Below the pieces are notes generated by a model. The model had not been told where the DNA came from. It saw only the letters and a program-made list of their open reading frames with translations, and made no database searches. A DNA stretch of 64,000 nt from Ruminococcus sp. (GTDB lineage Bacteria; Bacillota; Clostridia; Oscillospirales; Ruminococcaceae), in NCBI GenBank assembly GCA_017542125.1, contig JAFXXU010000031.1, forward strand, positions 18,229 through 82,228. Reading direction: 5' to 3'. The position numbers and the translations under genes were made by a program. This document shows, one piece after another, positions 33,969 to 43,555 of the stretch (position 1 is its first letter; every line of letters begins with the position of its first letter).

Positions 33969-35243
33969 TTATGCGCCCTGCTGCTCGCTCTGTCTACGGA
34001 TGATGACAGGCTCGGCTTCGCCCTTTACGGCTTCTGCGGTAATGGTGATGCCGGTAATGCTCTCATCCGAGGGGGAGTCGAACATCAGCTTGGTGAGTAT
34101 CCTCTCAACTATGGAGCGGAGGCCGCGTGCGCCGGTCTTCTGCGCAATGGTCATACGGGCGATCTCTCTCTGAGCCTCTTCGGTAACGGTGAACTCAATG
34201 CCGTCCAGCTTGAAGAGCTTAGTGTACTGCCTGATCAGCGAGTTCTTGGGCTCGGTAAGGATGCGGCAGAGAGCGTCCTCGTCAAGCTCGTCAAGGACGG
34301 TGACTACCGGCAGTCTTCCCACCAGCTCGGGAACGATGCCGAACTTGACAAGATCCTGAGGGAGCACCTTCTTCATAACATTGGTCTCGGAGTTCTTGTT
34401 CTTGATATTGCCGCCGAAGCCCATCGAGGAGGAATCGGTGCGCTTTTTGATCACGCCCTCCAGCCCCTCAAATGCACCGCCGCAGATAAAGAGGATATTC
34501 TTGGTGTCGATCTGGATGAATTCCTGATGGGGATGCTTTCTACCGCCCTGGGGAGGAACGTTGGAGACTGTACCCTCAACGATCTTAAGCAGAGCCTGCT
34601 GAACACCCTCGCCGCTTACATCTCTGGTGATAGATGTGTTCTCGGACTTGCGGGCGATCTTATCTATCTCGTCGATATAGATAATGCCCTTGGAAGCAGC
34701 CTCAACATCATAGTCGGCTGCCTGGATAAGCCTGGTGAGGACGTTCTCAACGTCGTCGCCCACATAACCCGCCTCGGTAAGAGTGGTAGCATCTGCGATA
34801 GCAAAAGGAACGTTCAGCAGCTTCGCCAGGGTCTGAGCCATAAGCGTCTTGCCGGTACCGGTGGGACCCAGCAGGAGGACGTTGGATTTCTGTATCTCCA
34901 CATCGTCGTCCTTTTCGAGGGAGAGTATTCTCTTATAGTGGTTGTAAACAGCGACTGCAAGGGTGATCTTGGCATCCTCCTGCCCGATGACATATTCATC
35001 CAGCACAGCCTTGATCTCTGCGGGCTTTTTGAGCGATACGCCGCTGCTGTCCTTGGTGATCTCGGGCATTTCATGCTCGGAGGCAGAGCTGCCCATAGGC
35101 ACCATGCCCTGATCTGCAAGGATATCGTAGCAATACATGACACATTCATCGCAGATGCTGTAAGCTCCCGCGGTGAACATATTCTTTACCTTAGCTTCGC
35201 TCTTGCCGCAGAAATTGCAGCGCTTGTAAACGTCGTTTGCCAT
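33969..35243 (-). CDS. clpX: ATP-dependent Clp protease ATP-binding subunit ClpX
   Basis: ClpX unfolds tagged proteins and feeds them to ClpP. The 424-residue protein has the N-terminal zinc-binding domain (CNFC...CDEC, about 8-35), Walker A GPTGTGKT (about 120-127), Walker [12 protein letters not shown] and the C-terminal D2-small domain. It is the last gene of tig-clpP-clpX, 21 bp after clpP. Confidence 0.97.
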   Translation of the reverse strand: MANDVYKRCNFCGKSEAKVKNMFTAGAYSICDECVMYCYDILADQGMVPMGSSASEHEMPEITKDSSGVSLKKPAEIKAVLDEYVIGQEDAKITLAVAVYNHYKRILSLEKDDDVEIQKSNVLLLGPTGTGKTLMAQTLAKLLNVPFAIADATTLTEAGYVGDDVENVLTRLIQAADYDVEAASKGIIYIDEIDKIARKSENTSITRDVSGEGVQQALLKIVEGTVSNVPPQGGRKHPHQEFIQIDTKNILFICGGAFEGLEGVIKKRTDSSSMGFGGNIKNKNSETNVMKKVLPQDLVKFGIVPELVGRLPVVTVLDELDEDALCRILTEPKNSLIRQYTKLFKLDGIEFTVTEEAQREIARMTIAQKTGARGLRSIVERILTKLMFDSPSDESITGITITAEAVKGEAEPVIIRRQSEQQGA

Positions 35244-35264
35244 TTCAATCTCCTTTCGGAAGGA

Positions 35265-35855
35265 TCATCTGTGAGCGATGACCTGATCCACGAGCCCATA
35301 CTCCTTAGCCTCGTCGGCGGTGAGATAATTGTCGCGCTCGGTATCGGCTGCGATCTGCTCGATAGACTTGCCTGTGTTCTCGGCAAGGATCTTGTTCATC
35401 TTATCTCTGGTCCTGACCAGATGATCCGAGTGGATCTTGATATCGGTGCACTGACCCGAGAGCCCGCCTCCGCCGATGAGCGGCTGGTGGATCATTATCT
35501 CGGCGTTGGGGAGCGCAAAGCGCTTGCCCTTGGCACCGCTGGAGAGCAGGAATGCTCCCATAGAAGCAGCCATACCTATGCAGATCGTCGAAACGTCGCA
35601 CTTGATATACTGCATCGTGTCATAGATAGCCATGCCTGCGGTGATAGAACCGCCGGGGCTGTTGATATAGAGGTCTATATCCTTTTCGGGGTCCTGGCTT
35701 TCAAGGTACAGGAGCTGTGCTACCACCACGCTGGCGACTGCGTCGTCAATGGGGTCGGATAACATAATGATCCTGTCGTTGAGGAGCCTTGAATAGATAT
35801 CATAGCTTCTCTCGCCTCTGCCTGTCTGTTCCACTACATAAGGAATAAGTGCCAT
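35265..35855 (-). CDS. clpP: ATP-dependent Clp protease proteolytic subunit ClpP
   Basis: This 196-residue serine peptidase starts at ATG 35855 after GGGAGG. The catalytic triad fits Ser in [11 protein letters not shown] (about 98), His in MIHQP (about 123) and Asp in TERDNY (about 172). It forms the tetradecameric chamber used with ClpX, the next gene. Confidence 0.97.
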   Translation of the reverse strand: MALIPYVVEQTGRGERSYDIYSRLLNDRIIMLSDPIDDAVASVVVAQLLYLESQDPEKDIDLYINSPGGSITAGMAIYDTMQYIKCDVSTICIGMAASMGAFLLSSGAKGKRFALPNAEIMIHQPLIGGGGLSGQCTDIKIHSDHLVRTRDKMNKILAENTGKSIEQIAADTERDNYLTADEAKEYGLVDQVIAHR

Positions 35856-35879
35856 ATTGCTGCCTCCCTTTGATATGCT

Positions 35880-35910
35880 TTTCGCCCGCAAGTATATACT
35901 GCGAGCGAAA
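35880..35910 (-). other. Hairpin between tig and clpP
   Basis: An 11-bp inverted repeat (35880-35890 with 35900-35910, one G-U pair) lies in the 77-bp tig-clpP gap. No T-tract follows, so partial attenuation or RNA processing is more likely than full termination. Confidence 0.45.
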
Positions 35911-35932
35911 GCGATGTTATTCGACTTGGTTC

Positions 35933-37213
35933 TTACTTGATCACTGCGCTGGACTTGACAAGCTCAACAGCCTTGCCGACTGCGATATCCTTGCCCACAT
36001 CAGCCTCAGAAACGTACTTCTTGACCTCGTCAGCGGTGATGTTGTTCTGCTGAGCGATGGTGTTGATCTCAGACTCGATCTCCTCTGCAGTAGCCTCGAT
36101 GCCCTCGTTCTTTACTACCTGCTCGAGAGCGAGACGCAGCTTCACCTGCTTCTCAGCCTGCTCGCGGTAGGTCTTCTTAAGAGTCTCAGCGGTCTGACCG
36201 GTATACTGCATATACATATCAATGGAGATGCCCTGCTGACGGAGTCTCATAGCCAGCTCGTTGACCATCTCATTGGTGCGGTTGTCGTACATGACCTCGG
36301 GGATCTCAGCCTTCATATTCTCAACCAGCTTGTCGAGCAGATAGGTCTCAACAGCGTTGTCGGCTGCCTTCTCGTTAGTCTCCTCCAACTTCTTTCTGGC
36401 GTCAGCCTTGAACTCTTCAAGGGTATCGAAATCAGAGGTCTCGGCTACGAGATCGTCGTCAGCCTCGGGGTACTCCTTCTTGGTGATAGCCTTGAGGTTG
36501 ATCTTGAATACTGCGGGAGCGCCTGCAAGATCAGCTACCTGATACTGCTCAGGGAAGGTAACGTTGATATCGAACTGCTCGCCGGTGCTGTGACCTACGA
36601 TAGCATCCTCAAAGCCGGGGATGAACTGGCCGGAGCCCAGCTCAAGGTCGAAGTCCTCGCCCTTGCCGCCGTCAAAAGCAACGTCATCCTTGAAGCCCTC
36701 AAAGTCGATGGTAACGGTATCGCCCAGCTCTGCGGCTCTGTCGTCAACGGTAACGATGCGGACGTTCTTCTCCTGGAGCTTCTTGATCTCGCGGTCGATG
36801 TCCTCATCCTCAACGGGCTTAACGGTCTTCTCCACCTCAATGCCCTTGTAATTCTCGACCTCTACCTCAGGCTTGGTGATGCAGGTAGCCTTCATAGCTA
36901 CACCGGTAGCCTTATCAACAGCGGTGATCTCAACGTCAGGTCTGGCGACCAGCTCAAGGCCGGCCTCCTTGACAGCCTCATCAACAGCCTCACCGTAGAT
37001 GAGGTTTACAGCTTCCTCATAGAAGAAGCCCTCGCCGTACTCTTTCTCGATGAGCTTTCTGGGAGCCTTGCCCTTTCTGAAACCGGGGACCTGGATCCTG
37101 CTCTTGTTCTTCAGGAATGCCTGCTGGCAAGCCTGCTCAAAAGCCTCTGCACCGATCTCTATCTCGAGCTCGACCTTATTAGTATCGACCTTGTTTGTTG
37201 ACTTTAAACTCAT
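35933..37213 (-). CDS. tig: Trigger factor
   Basis: This ribosome-bound chaperone and prolyl isomerase has 426 residues. The N-terminal ribosome-binding domain carries the [10 protein letters not shown] signature (about 44-53). The FKBP-type PPIase domain (about 160-245) has [13 protein letters not shown], and a long helical C-terminal domain follows. It is the first gene of tig-clpP-clpX. Confidence 0.97.
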   Translation of the reverse strand: MSLKSTNKVDTNKVELEIEIGAEAFEQACQQAFLKNKSRIQVPGFRKGKAPRKLIEKEYGEGFFYEEAVNLIYGEAVDEAVKEAGLELVARPDVEITAVDKATGVAMKATCITKPEVEVENYKGIEVEKTVKPVEDEDIDREIKKLQEKNVRIVTVDDRAAELGDTVTIDFEGFKDDVAFDGGKGEDFDLELGSGQFIPGFEDAIVGHSTGEQFDINVTFPEQYQVADLAGAPAVFKINLKAITKKEYPEADDDLVAETSDFDTLEEFKADARKKLEETNEKAADNAVETYLLDKLVENMKAEIPEVMYDNRTNEMVNELAMRLRQQGISIDMYMQYTGQTAETLKKTYREQAEKQVKLRLALEQVVKNEGIEATAEEIESEINTIAQQNNITADEVKKYVSEADVGKDIAVGKAVELVKSSAVIK

Positions 37214-37273
37214 TTTTTATTCCTCCATAATAATGCCCGGGATAAATCCGCAGACAAATAATCTATCTTAACA

Positions 37274-37302
37274 ATTATACCACAAACTGATCTGCATTTC
37301 AA
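37274..37302 (-). promoter_or_regulatory. Promoter of tig-clpP-clpX
   Basis: TTGAAA (37302-37297), 17 bp, TATAAT (37279-37274) on the minus strand, just after the metallophosphoesterase stop. Confidence 0.85.
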
Positions 37303-37309
37303 GCATATT

Positions 37310-38023
37310 TCAAAATTCGTCACATTGCACAATATCAGTTATGTCCAATGGGTCAAATTGCAGATGATCTGCCGAGATCAGCCTGAGTTCTACCCCCTCA
37401 TACTGCCCGGTAACGGCATTTGTGTGGGCTGCCCTACCGTGAAGATGCCCGTAGAAGCAGAGCTTTATGCCGTGGCTTTTCAGCACATCGAATATGGGCT
37501 TGTTTACAGATCCCGAAAACACCGGCGGGTAATGCAGGAACACCACAGGTCTCAGCCCCTGCTTTTCGGCACAGAGAATGGATGCCTCCAGCCTGATAGC
37601 CTCACGGTTGATGACCTTGTCATCCTCCGGCTTACCGGTCTCGTTGATCCAGCCTCTGCTGCCGCAGATGCCTATGCCTTCGTACTCATAGCAATTATTG
37701 TGGAGTATGTTCAGTGTCGTGAAGCCATTCTCTTCAAAGAAACGGTCCATCTTGGAGGCGGTGTTCCACCAGTAATCGTGGTTGCCCTTTGAGATCAGCT
37801 TCCGTCCCGGGAGCTCGTTGATGAAACGCATATCCTCATAGCTCTGTTCCAGCGACATCGCCCAGGATATATCTCCCGGCAGGACGACGGTATCCTCCGG
37901 TTTTATCTTTCTTTTCCAATTATATTCAAGCCTCTGCACATAATCCTCCCAGCCGCCGAAAACATCCATAGGCTTATCGACCGAGAGGGGCAGATGAAGA
38001 TCGGCGATAACGTAAAGGCTCAT
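37310..38023 (-). CDS. Calcineurin-like metallophosphoesterase
   Basis: This 237-residue protein has the metal-binding motifs of the superfamily: ADLHL (about 7-11), LPGDISW (about 48-54), SKGNHDYWW (about 78-86), FLHYPP (about 169-174) and YGHLHG (about 195-200). The YWWN motif after GNHD is typical of a Firmicute subgroup annotated as predicted phosphohydrolases; substrate unknown. It lies upstream of tig on the same strand, but the tig promoter immediately follows its stop. Confidence 0.9.
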   Translation of the reverse strand: MSLYVIADLHLPLSVDKPMDVFGGWEDYVQRLEYNWKRKIKPEDTVVLPGDISWAMSLEQSYEDMRFINELPGRKLISKGNHDYWWNTASKMDRFFEENGFTTLNILHNNCYEYEGIGICGSRGWINETGKPEDDKVINREAIRLEASILCAEKQGLRPVVFLHYPPVFSGSVNKPIFDVLKSHGIKLCFYGHLHGRAAHTNAVTGQYEGVELRLISADHLQFDPLDITDIVQCDEF

Positions 38024-38104
38024 GCTTCACTTCCCTTCCGTATATGAATAAATGCTGTCAGCGCTGTCAATAATATGAGCAGTCCAATGAAAGGAGTTGC
38101 CAGT

Positions 38105-38272
38105 ATGTCAGACAGCAGAACTTTAAGATCGGTAAAATGTGATGTAGAAAGCTGCATCCACAACGTAGGCGGCAAGGAATGCAGTGCCGACGGTATCAAG
38201 GTATGCAGCACCTGCTCCCAGCCCGACTGCGCCGACGAGACCCAGTGCAAGACCTTCAGCGCAAGGCAGTGA
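38105..38272 (+). CDS. DUF1540 small cysteine-rich protein
   Basis: This 55-residue protein starts at ATG 38105 after AGGAG. It has the DUF1540 pattern KCDVESCIHN...KECSADGIKVC followed by further Cys residues (seven in all), which suggests metal binding. The family is found in many Clostridia and Bacilli with no known function. It is divergent from the metallophosphoesterase gene. Confidence 0.85.
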   Translation: MSDSRTLRSVKCDVESCIHNVGGKECSADGIKVCSTCSQPDCADETQCKTFSARQ

Positions 38273-38283
38273 GCCCGTTCAAA

Positions 38284-38315
38284 AAAGCGCCTGTGGCAGC
38301 GACCGCAGGCGCTTT
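38284..38315. terminator. Bidirectional terminator between the DUF1540 gene and thrC
   Basis: AAAGCGCCTG (38284-38293) pairs with CAGGCGCTTT (38306-38315) between convergent genes; T-runs occur on both strands. Confidence 0.85.
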
Positions 38316-38326
38316 ATCTTTTGAGC

Positions 38327-39823
38327 TTACTCCTTTATTCCGAGAGTACGGAACACATAGCCCTTCATATCGCTCTTGTCGATAGTCTCGGAGAAGCGGA
38401 TCTCCTTGTTTTTAAGAGCTGCAAGGGATGCGGGTATCGGCAGCTTGGAGGCATCGGCGAGCCTGTCAACCAGGGCGAACTCGTCAGCATCGGTATCAAC
38501 GCCGATAGCAGAGAGCACCGAGCCGGAGAATTTATAGGGGCTTGCGGTGGAGGCGATGACCGTCTTGGTGGTATCGCCGGTGGCAGCCTTGTAGTCCTCA
38601 TAGACCTTTACAGCTACAGCGGTATGTGTATCGCAGGTGTAAGAATACTTGTCGTAGATCTCCTTGATGCAAGCCTTGGTCTGCTCGTCATCGCAGCAGC
38701 CTGCATAGAATTCCTCGGAGAGCACCTTCTTGACATCCTCGCTTACCTCATATCTGCCCTCGGAAGCCAGCTTGCCGAACCACTCTCTGATAGTGGAGTC
38801 ATTTTCGCCGCAGAGATGATAGAGCAGTCTCTCCAGGTTGGAGGAGATAAGGATATCCATAGAAGGAGAAATGGTGGTATAGAACTTTCTGTTGCGGTCA
38901 TAGACGCCGGTGTTGATGAAATCGGTGAGGACGTTGTTGGCATTGGAAGCACAGATCAGCTTGTTTACCGGAACGCCCATCTTCTTGGCATAGTAGCCTG
39001 CAAGGATGTTGCCGAAGTTACCGGTGGGGACTACAATGTTGATCTTATCGCCCGCATTGATCTCACCGTCGGCAACCAGCTGAGCGTAGGTGGAAACGTA
39101 GTAGATGATCTGGGGAGCAAGTCTGCCCCAGTTGATGGAGTTGGCCGAGGAGAACTGCATACCGTTCTTTGCAAGGGCATCGGCGATCTCAGCATTGGTG
39201 AAGATTGCCTTTACGCCGTTCTGAGCATCGTCAAAGTTGCCCTTGATGGCGCAAACACCTACATTGGCACCCTCCTGAGTGGTCATCTGCTTCTTCTGCA
39301 TAGCGGAAACACCGTCGTCGGGGTAGAATACAAGTATCTCGGTATCGGGAACGTCCTTGAAGCCCTCGAGAGCGGCCTTGCCCGTATCTCCGGAGGTAGC
39401 AACGAGTATAACTATCTTCTTGCCGAGATCCAGCTTCTTGGCAGAGGTGGTGAGCAGGTAGGGCAGGATCTGCAGCGCCATATCCTTGAATGCGCAGGTG
39501 GGACCGTGCCACAGTTCCAGCATAAAGGTGCCGTCGAAGAGATGGGCAAGCTCGGCGATGTTGTCGGTATCGAAATTCTTATCGTTATAAGCATTGTCAA
39601 CGCAGTAACGGATCTCCGCCTCAGTGAAGTCGGTGAGGTACTTGGAGAATACGAAGAAGGCTCTCTCGGCATAGGTCATCTTTCCGAGAGCCTTGATGTC
39701 ATCCATGGACAGCGAGGGTATCTCGGAGGGAACGAACAGGCCGCCGTCCTTGGAAATGCCCTGGGCGATAGCCTGAGCTGAGGTAACATTCACACTGCTG
39801 TTTCTTGTGCTTTTGTAAAACAT
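38327..39823 (-). CDS. thrC: Threonine synthase ThrC
   Basis: This PLP enzyme converts O-phosphohomoserine to threonine. The 498-residue protein has the long-form threonine synthase N-terminal domain (YKSTRN, GLFVPSEIP) and the PLP-binding Lys113 in CAFKDMALQ. VPTGNFGNILAGYYAKKMG (about 262-280) lies in the cofactor domain. hom and thrB are not adjacent. Confidence 0.95.
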   Translation of the reverse strand: MFYKSTRNSSVNVTSAQAIAQGISKDGGLFVPSEIPSLSMDDIKALGKMTYAERAFFVFSKYLTDFTEAEIRYCVDNAYNDKNFDTDNIAELAHLFDGTFMLELWHGPTCAFKDMALQILPYLLTTSAKKLDLGKKIVILVATSGDTGKAALEGFKDVPDTEILVFYPDDGVSAMQKKQMTTQEGANVGVCAIKGNFDDAQNGVKAIFTNAEIADALAKNGMQFSSANSINWGRLAPQIIYYVSTYAQLVADGEINAGDKINIVVPTGNFGNILAGYYAKKMGVPVNKLICASNANNVLTDFINTGVYDRNRKFYTTISPSMDILISSNLERLLYHLCGENDSTIREWFGKLASEGRYEVSEDVKKVLSEEFYAGCCDDEQTKACIKEIYDKYSYTCDTHTAVAVKVYEDYKAATGDTTKTVIASTASPYKFSGSVLSAIGVDTDADEFALVDRLADASKLPIPASLAALKNKEIRFSETIDKSDMKGYVFRTLGIKE

Positions 39824-39873
39824 AATGATTTCACCTTTCCTGTTGGGTTAGTATATATCACGGGTCTCCCCGC

Positions 39874-40236
39874 TTATTTACTTGCATCAAAGGCCGAGAC
39901 ATAGTATTTCAGGCTCAGCCTGCCGTTTTTCTGCTGCTCGACAACGGCGACATCAAAACGGGCGCTCTTATCCTCGCTGATACTGAGAAGATAACGCTCC
40001 GCGGCGGTGATGAGGCAGCGCTTCTTGGCGGGAGTGATAGCCTCCTCCCCGGAGACAGCAGCTCCCTGCTTGCGCAGCTTCACCTCAACGAAGGCTATGA
40101 TATCGTTCTTCTCGGCAATAATATCTATCTCCCCGCCCTTGACCGTGTAATTACGGTCCCGGACGGTGTAGCCGTTCTTTTGCAGGAACGCGCATACCGC
40201 GTCCTCGCCTATATTGCCTATCTCACGCCTGTTCAT
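39874..40236 (-). CDS. YraN/UPF0102 family nuclease-like protein
   Basis: This 120-residue protein has the UPF0102 motifs GEDAVCAFLQKNGY, GGEIDIIAEKNDIIAFVEVKLR (about 34-55), a restriction-endonuclease-like core with Glu, Asp and the ExK pair. It overlaps rnhB by 14 bp. The rnhB-yraN order is conserved in Firmicutes; the biochemical role is unsettled. Confidence 0.92.
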   Translation of the reverse strand: MNRREIGNIGEDAVCAFLQKNGYTVRDRNYTVKGGEIDIIAEKNDIIAFVEVKLRKQGAAVSGEEAITPAKKRCLITAAERYLLSISEDKSARFDVAVVEQQKNGRLSLKYYVSAFDASK

Positions 40237-40849
40237 CGGTCAGCTCCGCCTTCTTGGCGTAATACTTTTTCAAAAAGCTCTTTCTGTGAACAGGGCTCTC
40301 TCCGTACATATCCAGCATCTGATAATGGAGCTTGGTGCCGTAGCCCTTGTGCTTGTCAAACTTCCACTCGGGATACTCGGCTGCCAGCTGCTTCATATAT
40401 CTGTCCCTGGCCACCTTTGCAAGCACGGATGCGGCTGCTATGGCCTGGCTCTTGCCGTCCCCCTTGACAACTGCCTCATAGGGCACGGGGAACTCCGGCG
40501 GCATATTGCCGTCCACAAGGATTATATCGGGGACGCCTTTGAGCCCGGCTACGGCTCTCTTCATCGCCAGCTTTGCGGCCTCAAGGATGTTTATCTCCTC
40601 AATCTCGGCAACCGAGGCGGTGGCTATGCACCAGGTCAGAGCCTTTTCTTTTATCTCGTCAAAAAGCTGCTCACGCTTTTTCTCGGTGAGCTTTTTGCTG
40701 TCGTTGAGCCCCTCGATGACAACATCCTCGGGGAAAATGACGGCAGCGGCATAAACATCCCCGGCAAGGGGGCCTCTGCCAGCCTCATCGGTGCCGCAGA
40801 CCAGCTTGTATCTGTCTCTGTACTGAGCGTCAAATTCGTTAAGTGTCAT
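40223..40849 (-). CDS. rnhB: Ribonuclease HII
   Basis: RNase HII removes ribonucleotides from DNA and RNA-DNA hybrids. The 208-residue protein has the metal-binding DEAGRGPLAGDVYAAAV block (Asp20, Glu21), NDSKKLTEKKRE (about 69-80) and LVDG (about 110-113). It is part of lepB-lepB-rbgA-orf-rnhB-yraN. Confidence 0.96.
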   Translation of the reverse strand: MTLNEFDAQYRDRYKLVCGTDEAGRGPLAGDVYAAAVIFPEDVVIEGLNDSKKLTEKKREQLFDEIKEKALTWCIATASVAEIEEINILEAAKLAMKRAVAGLKGVPDIILVDGNMPPEFPVPYEAVVKGDGKSQAIAAASVLAKVARDRYMKQLAAEYPEWKFDKHKGYGTKLHYQMLDMYGESPVHRKSFLKKYYAKKAELTDEQA

Positions 40850-40853
40850 AGCT

Positions 40854-41165
40854 TTACGGGTATACCCTTTCGCAGTTTTCTATTTCGGCGCAGTCTTCCT
40901 CGGAGATATAGACCTCGGCGGACTCGGAGAGGTCGTTGTCGCAGAAACGCTCGCTCTTCATCAGCTCGATGACCTTCTTAGCATTCGCTGCTGCGTCCTC
41001 TGTCTCCAGCCAGACGGCGATAACGTCGTCACTGAGATAGTCAAAGCCGTTGTCAGAAACGGCATTATCGGTGTATTCCTCTGCTCTTACGGGCAGATAG
41101 GAGATGATATCCAGATCGGGGTTTCTGAGCCTTGCAGAATCAAGCTTGATGATTATGGTCTGCAT
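40854..41165 (-). CDS. Hypothetical protein between rbgA and rnhB
   Basis: This 103-residue acidic protein has no membrane segment and no domain I recognise. It begins MQTIIIKLDSARLRNPDLDI and has an alternating strand/helix pattern with many Glu/Asp near the C-terminus. It is 4 bp from both neighbours, so it is clearly cotranscribed with rbgA and rnhB. Function unknown. Confidence 0.78.
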   Translation of the reverse strand: MQTIIIKLDSARLRNPDLDIISYLPVRAEEYTDNAVSDNGFDYLSDDVIAVWLETEDAAANAKKVIELMKSERFCDNDLSESAEVYISEEDCAEIENCERVYP

Positions 41166-41169
41166 AGTA

Positions 41170-42072
41170 TCACCTCTTGCGGTCTGACGGCCTTTCGAGA
41201 GTTATCCTCCCCAGCTTGCCGCTGCGAAACTCATCAAGGACGGTAATAGCCGCTCTTTCAGTGTTGATATCTCCCCCGGAGACCAGGAACCCGCGCTTGC
41301 GGCCTATACGCTCCAATATCTCAAAGCCCTGGACGCAGCCAATGGTGTCCTCGTCATTATCGGGGATGTCATCGGTCTCTATGCCGTAGCGCTCATTGAT
41401 AATGCCCTTGTAATCGCTGTTGAGCAGCTCCAGAAAGCGGCAGGCAAGGTATTCCGTATCGAGGATATCGTCCTTTACGGCACCGGTAAATGCCAGCATC
41501 TCCCCCACCTGCTTATCCTCAAACTTAGGCCAGAGGACACCGGGCATATCCAGCAGCTCCATATCGCTGCCCAGGGACACCCACTGCTTTCCGCGGGTGA
41601 CGCCGGGTCTGTCCTCCACCCTGGCACGCTTGGCACCGGCAAGGCGGTTTATAAACGAGCTCTTGCCCACATTCGGTATCCCTACTATCATGAGCCTGAT
41701 GGGTCTGCCGGCCATGCCGTGAGCCTCCCAGGCGGCCAGCTTGTCCTTCATTATCTCTTTGAGAGCGCCCTGAAATCTGTTAACGTTCTTGCCGCTGCGG
41801 CAGTCGGTGGCGATGGCGGTAATGCCCATACGCTTATAGTGGTCGAGCCACTGGGAGGTAACCGTCTCGTCGGCGGAATCGGCCTTGTTCAGCAGCAGGA
41901 GCCTGGGCTTTGAGCCCACGAGCCTGTCCATTTCGGGATTGCGGCTGGAGTAGGGAATGCGTGCATCGGTTATCTCGACGACGACGTCAACGAGCTTGAG
42001 GTTTGACTGCATTATCCTGCGGGTCTTTGCCATATGGCCCGGGAACCACTGTACGCTTGCCTGCTCGCTCAT
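41170..42072 (-). CDS. rbgA: Ribosome biogenesis GTPase YlqF/RbgA
   Basis: This 300-residue circularly permuted GTPase acts late in assembly of the 50S subunit. The G motifs occur in permuted order: G4 NKADSADE (about 57-64), G1 GIPNVGKSS (about 130-138), G2 region around PGVTRGKQW and G3 DMPGVLWP (about 175-182). The N-terminal QWFPGHMAKTRR is typical. A C-terminal ANTAR-like RNA-binding region follows. Confidence 0.96.
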   Translation of the reverse strand: MSEQASVQWFPGHMAKTRRIMQSNLKLVDVVVEITDARIPYSSRNPEMDRLVGSKPRLLLLNKADSADETVTSQWLDHYKRMGITAIATDCRSGKNVNRFQGALKEIMKDKLAAWEAHGMAGRPIRLMIVGIPNVGKSSFINRLAGAKRARVEDRPGVTRGKQWVSLGSDMELLDMPGVLWPKFEDKQVGEMLAFTGAVKDDILDTEYLACRFLELLNSDYKGIINERYGIETDDIPDNDEDTIGCVQGFEILERIGRKRGFLVSGGDINTERAAITVLDEFRSGKLGRITLERPSDRKR

Positions 42073-42084
42073 TTTTCCTCTCCT

Positions 42085-42657
42085 TTACTCAATGCTGCCC
42101 CTGGGATTACCGCTGGGGGAGCTGTATCTGAACACGACGCGGCCCAGTATCTCATCACGGGTAACAAACCCGAAGATACGCCCGTCGGTGGAATGGTTGC
42201 GGTTATCACCGAGGATAAAATACTTGTCAAAAGGAACGGTGTAGATATAACGCCCTGTCTTTTCGTCACGGAAGGTCGGGGCAAAGGAATCGCGCTCGGT
42301 CATAGGCTCACGGACATATGGCTCACTGAGCTTCTCACCGTTGACATAGACTGCATTCTCCTTATAGTCTATCTCGATGCGGTCGCCAGAGACTCCGATT
42401 ATCCGCTTGATGATGACCTCTTTCATATTCTCGGAATTGACCACAACGATATCGCCGCGCTTGGGGGTATACATAAACCGCAGCGCCACCAGCTTATCGC
42501 CGTCGGAAAGGGTCTGCTCCATGCTCTCACCCACAACGGTGATATTCCTCAGCACGAATGTGAATATGCAGACGAAAGCAAACACCGCAAGCATAGCGGT
42601 GCTGATCATATCCAGCGCATTGTCCACACGTTCGGAGAGCTTGCTCTTTCCTTCCAT
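42085..42657 (-). CDS. lepB: Signal peptidase I (second of a tandem pair)
   Basis: This 190-residue membrane peptidase cleaves Sec signal peptides. One N-terminal transmembrane helix (about 17-38) is followed by the Ser/Lys dyad: Ser45 in GESMEQTL and Lys84 in IKRIIGVSGD. GDNRNHSTDGR (about 145-155) is box E. Its first base overlaps the last base of the other lepB, and rbgA follows by 12 bp. Confidence 0.94.
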   Translation of the reverse strand: MEGKSKLSERVDNALDMISTAMLAVFAFVCIFTFVLRNITVVGESMEQTLSDGDKLVALRFMYTPKRGDIVVVNSENMKEVIIKRIIGVSGDRIEIDYKENAVYVNGEKLSEPYVREPMTERDSFAPTFRDEKTGRYIYTVPFDKYFILGDNRNHSTDGRIFGFVTRDEILGRVVFRYSSPSGNPRGSIE

Positions 42658-43271
42658 CAGTTAAGGCTGCCGAAGCCGCTGAAGGGCAGGAAGCGGAAGA
42701 TGGCCTTGCCCAGCAGATCCTCCACCTTTACGAAGCCCACTGCTTTAGCGCGGCTATCGGTGGAATGGTTGCGGTTATCGCCCATAGTGAACACACAGCC
42801 CTCGGGAACTACATAGGTGTACTCGTTCTCGCCGGTGCGGTAGGTATCGTCAAAGATGGACTGCACTCTCATATCAGCTTCGTTTATATAGCTCTGATCG
42901 TAGTACTGACCGTTGACCATAACAGTATCGTTGTCATAGTTGACTACAACGGTATCCCCTGCAACGCCGATAACTCTCTTGATAAGGCACTTGTTCAGCC
43001 CCTCGGAGTTGAACACAACGATGTCCTCACGCTCAGGAGTGTAGTTGAGGTGAGTAACGATGATCCTGTCCTTGTCAGTAAGGGTGGAATTCATCGAAGG
43101 CCCCGAGACCTCCACAACACGCAGGATGAATATGAAAACCAGCACAACAACAAAAAGCGCAACTACAAAAGCCTCTACCCATTCAAGGAACTCGTCAAAC
43201 AGCGAGAAATCATCCTCAAGGGCAGCTTCACCCTCTGCTGCATTTTTGATCAGCTCTTTTTCTTCGCTCAT
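42657..43271 (-). CDS. lepB: Signal peptidase I (first of a tandem pair)
   Basis: This 204-residue paralogue has an acidic N-terminal extension of about 30 residues before the single transmembrane helix (about 32-54). The catalytic Ser59 lies in SGPSMNSTL and Lys98 in IKRVIGVAGD; box E is GDNRNHSTDSRA. The two tandem enzymes differ mainly in the N-terminus and in the segment between boxes D and E, which suggests different substrate preferences. It is the first gene of the six-gene unit. Confidence 0.94.
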   Translation of the reverse strand: MSEEKELIKNAAEGEAALEDDFSLFDEFLEWVEAFVVALFVVVLVFIFILRVVEVSGPSMNSTLTDKDRIIVTHLNYTPEREDIVVFNSEGLNKCLIKRVIGVAGDTVVVNYDNDTVMVNGQYYDQSYINEADMRVQSIFDDTYRTGENEYTYVVPEGCVFTMGDNRNHSTDSRAKAVGFVKVEDLLGKAIFRFLPFSGFGSLN

Positions 43272-43307
43272 AAGTAATTACCCCTCACGAAAAATCTATT
43301 CTTTTAT

Positions 43308-43336
43308 ATTATAACAAAAACCCGTCGGTTTTTCAA
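43308..43336 (-). promoter_or_regulatory. Promoter of the lepB-lepB-rbgA-orf-rnhB-yraN unit
   Basis: TTGAAA (43336-43331), 17 bp, TATAAT (43313-43308) on the minus strand. Confidence 0.85.
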
Positions 43337-43397
43337 GTGCAAAAACAGAAAAATCGCCAAATCACCTGTTAATTTTTTGTGCATTATACAACACGGC

Positions 43398-43534
43398 TGT
43401 CCCTTGCGCCGGCTTTCTGCGGGGTACCATATCCTGTTAAAGCTATTTGGGGGGATCCCTTTTCAGAAGAAATGCTTTCCCCCGGCGAAGATACACAAAG
43501 TACGATATCCCGCAGAAATCTGGCGCAGGGGACA
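43398..43534. repeat. Imperfect long inverted repeat in the rplS-lepB gap
   Basis: The 321-bp gap between rplS and lepB contains no convincing gene. Two arms of about 32 bp (43398-43429 and 43503-43534) match as inverted repeats at about 26 positions; the shared core is CCCyTGCGCC..TTTCTGCGGG. The arms enclose about 73 bp, which holds a G6/C5 pairing of its own. It could be a short non-autonomous element or a structured RNA. Confidence 0.5.
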
Positions 43535-43555
43535 CAGACAGGACGGATAACAAAA

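Noticed and set aside
35849-37201. A 450-codon plus-strand frame opposite tig.
   Set aside because: Antisense to a conserved gene and Leu/Val-rich as expected from its reverse complement; no start signals.
38020-38250. A 76-codon minus-strand frame ending in ATGA overlap with the metallophosphoesterase start, with a hydrophobic C-terminus.
   Set aside because: It overlaps the well-supported DUF1540 gene on the other strand and has no ribosome site. The TTGACA inside it more likely belongs to the phosphoesterase promoter.
38321-39781. A 486-codon plus-strand frame opposite thrC.
   Set aside because: Same reason: shadow of a conserved coding region without ribosome site or domain.
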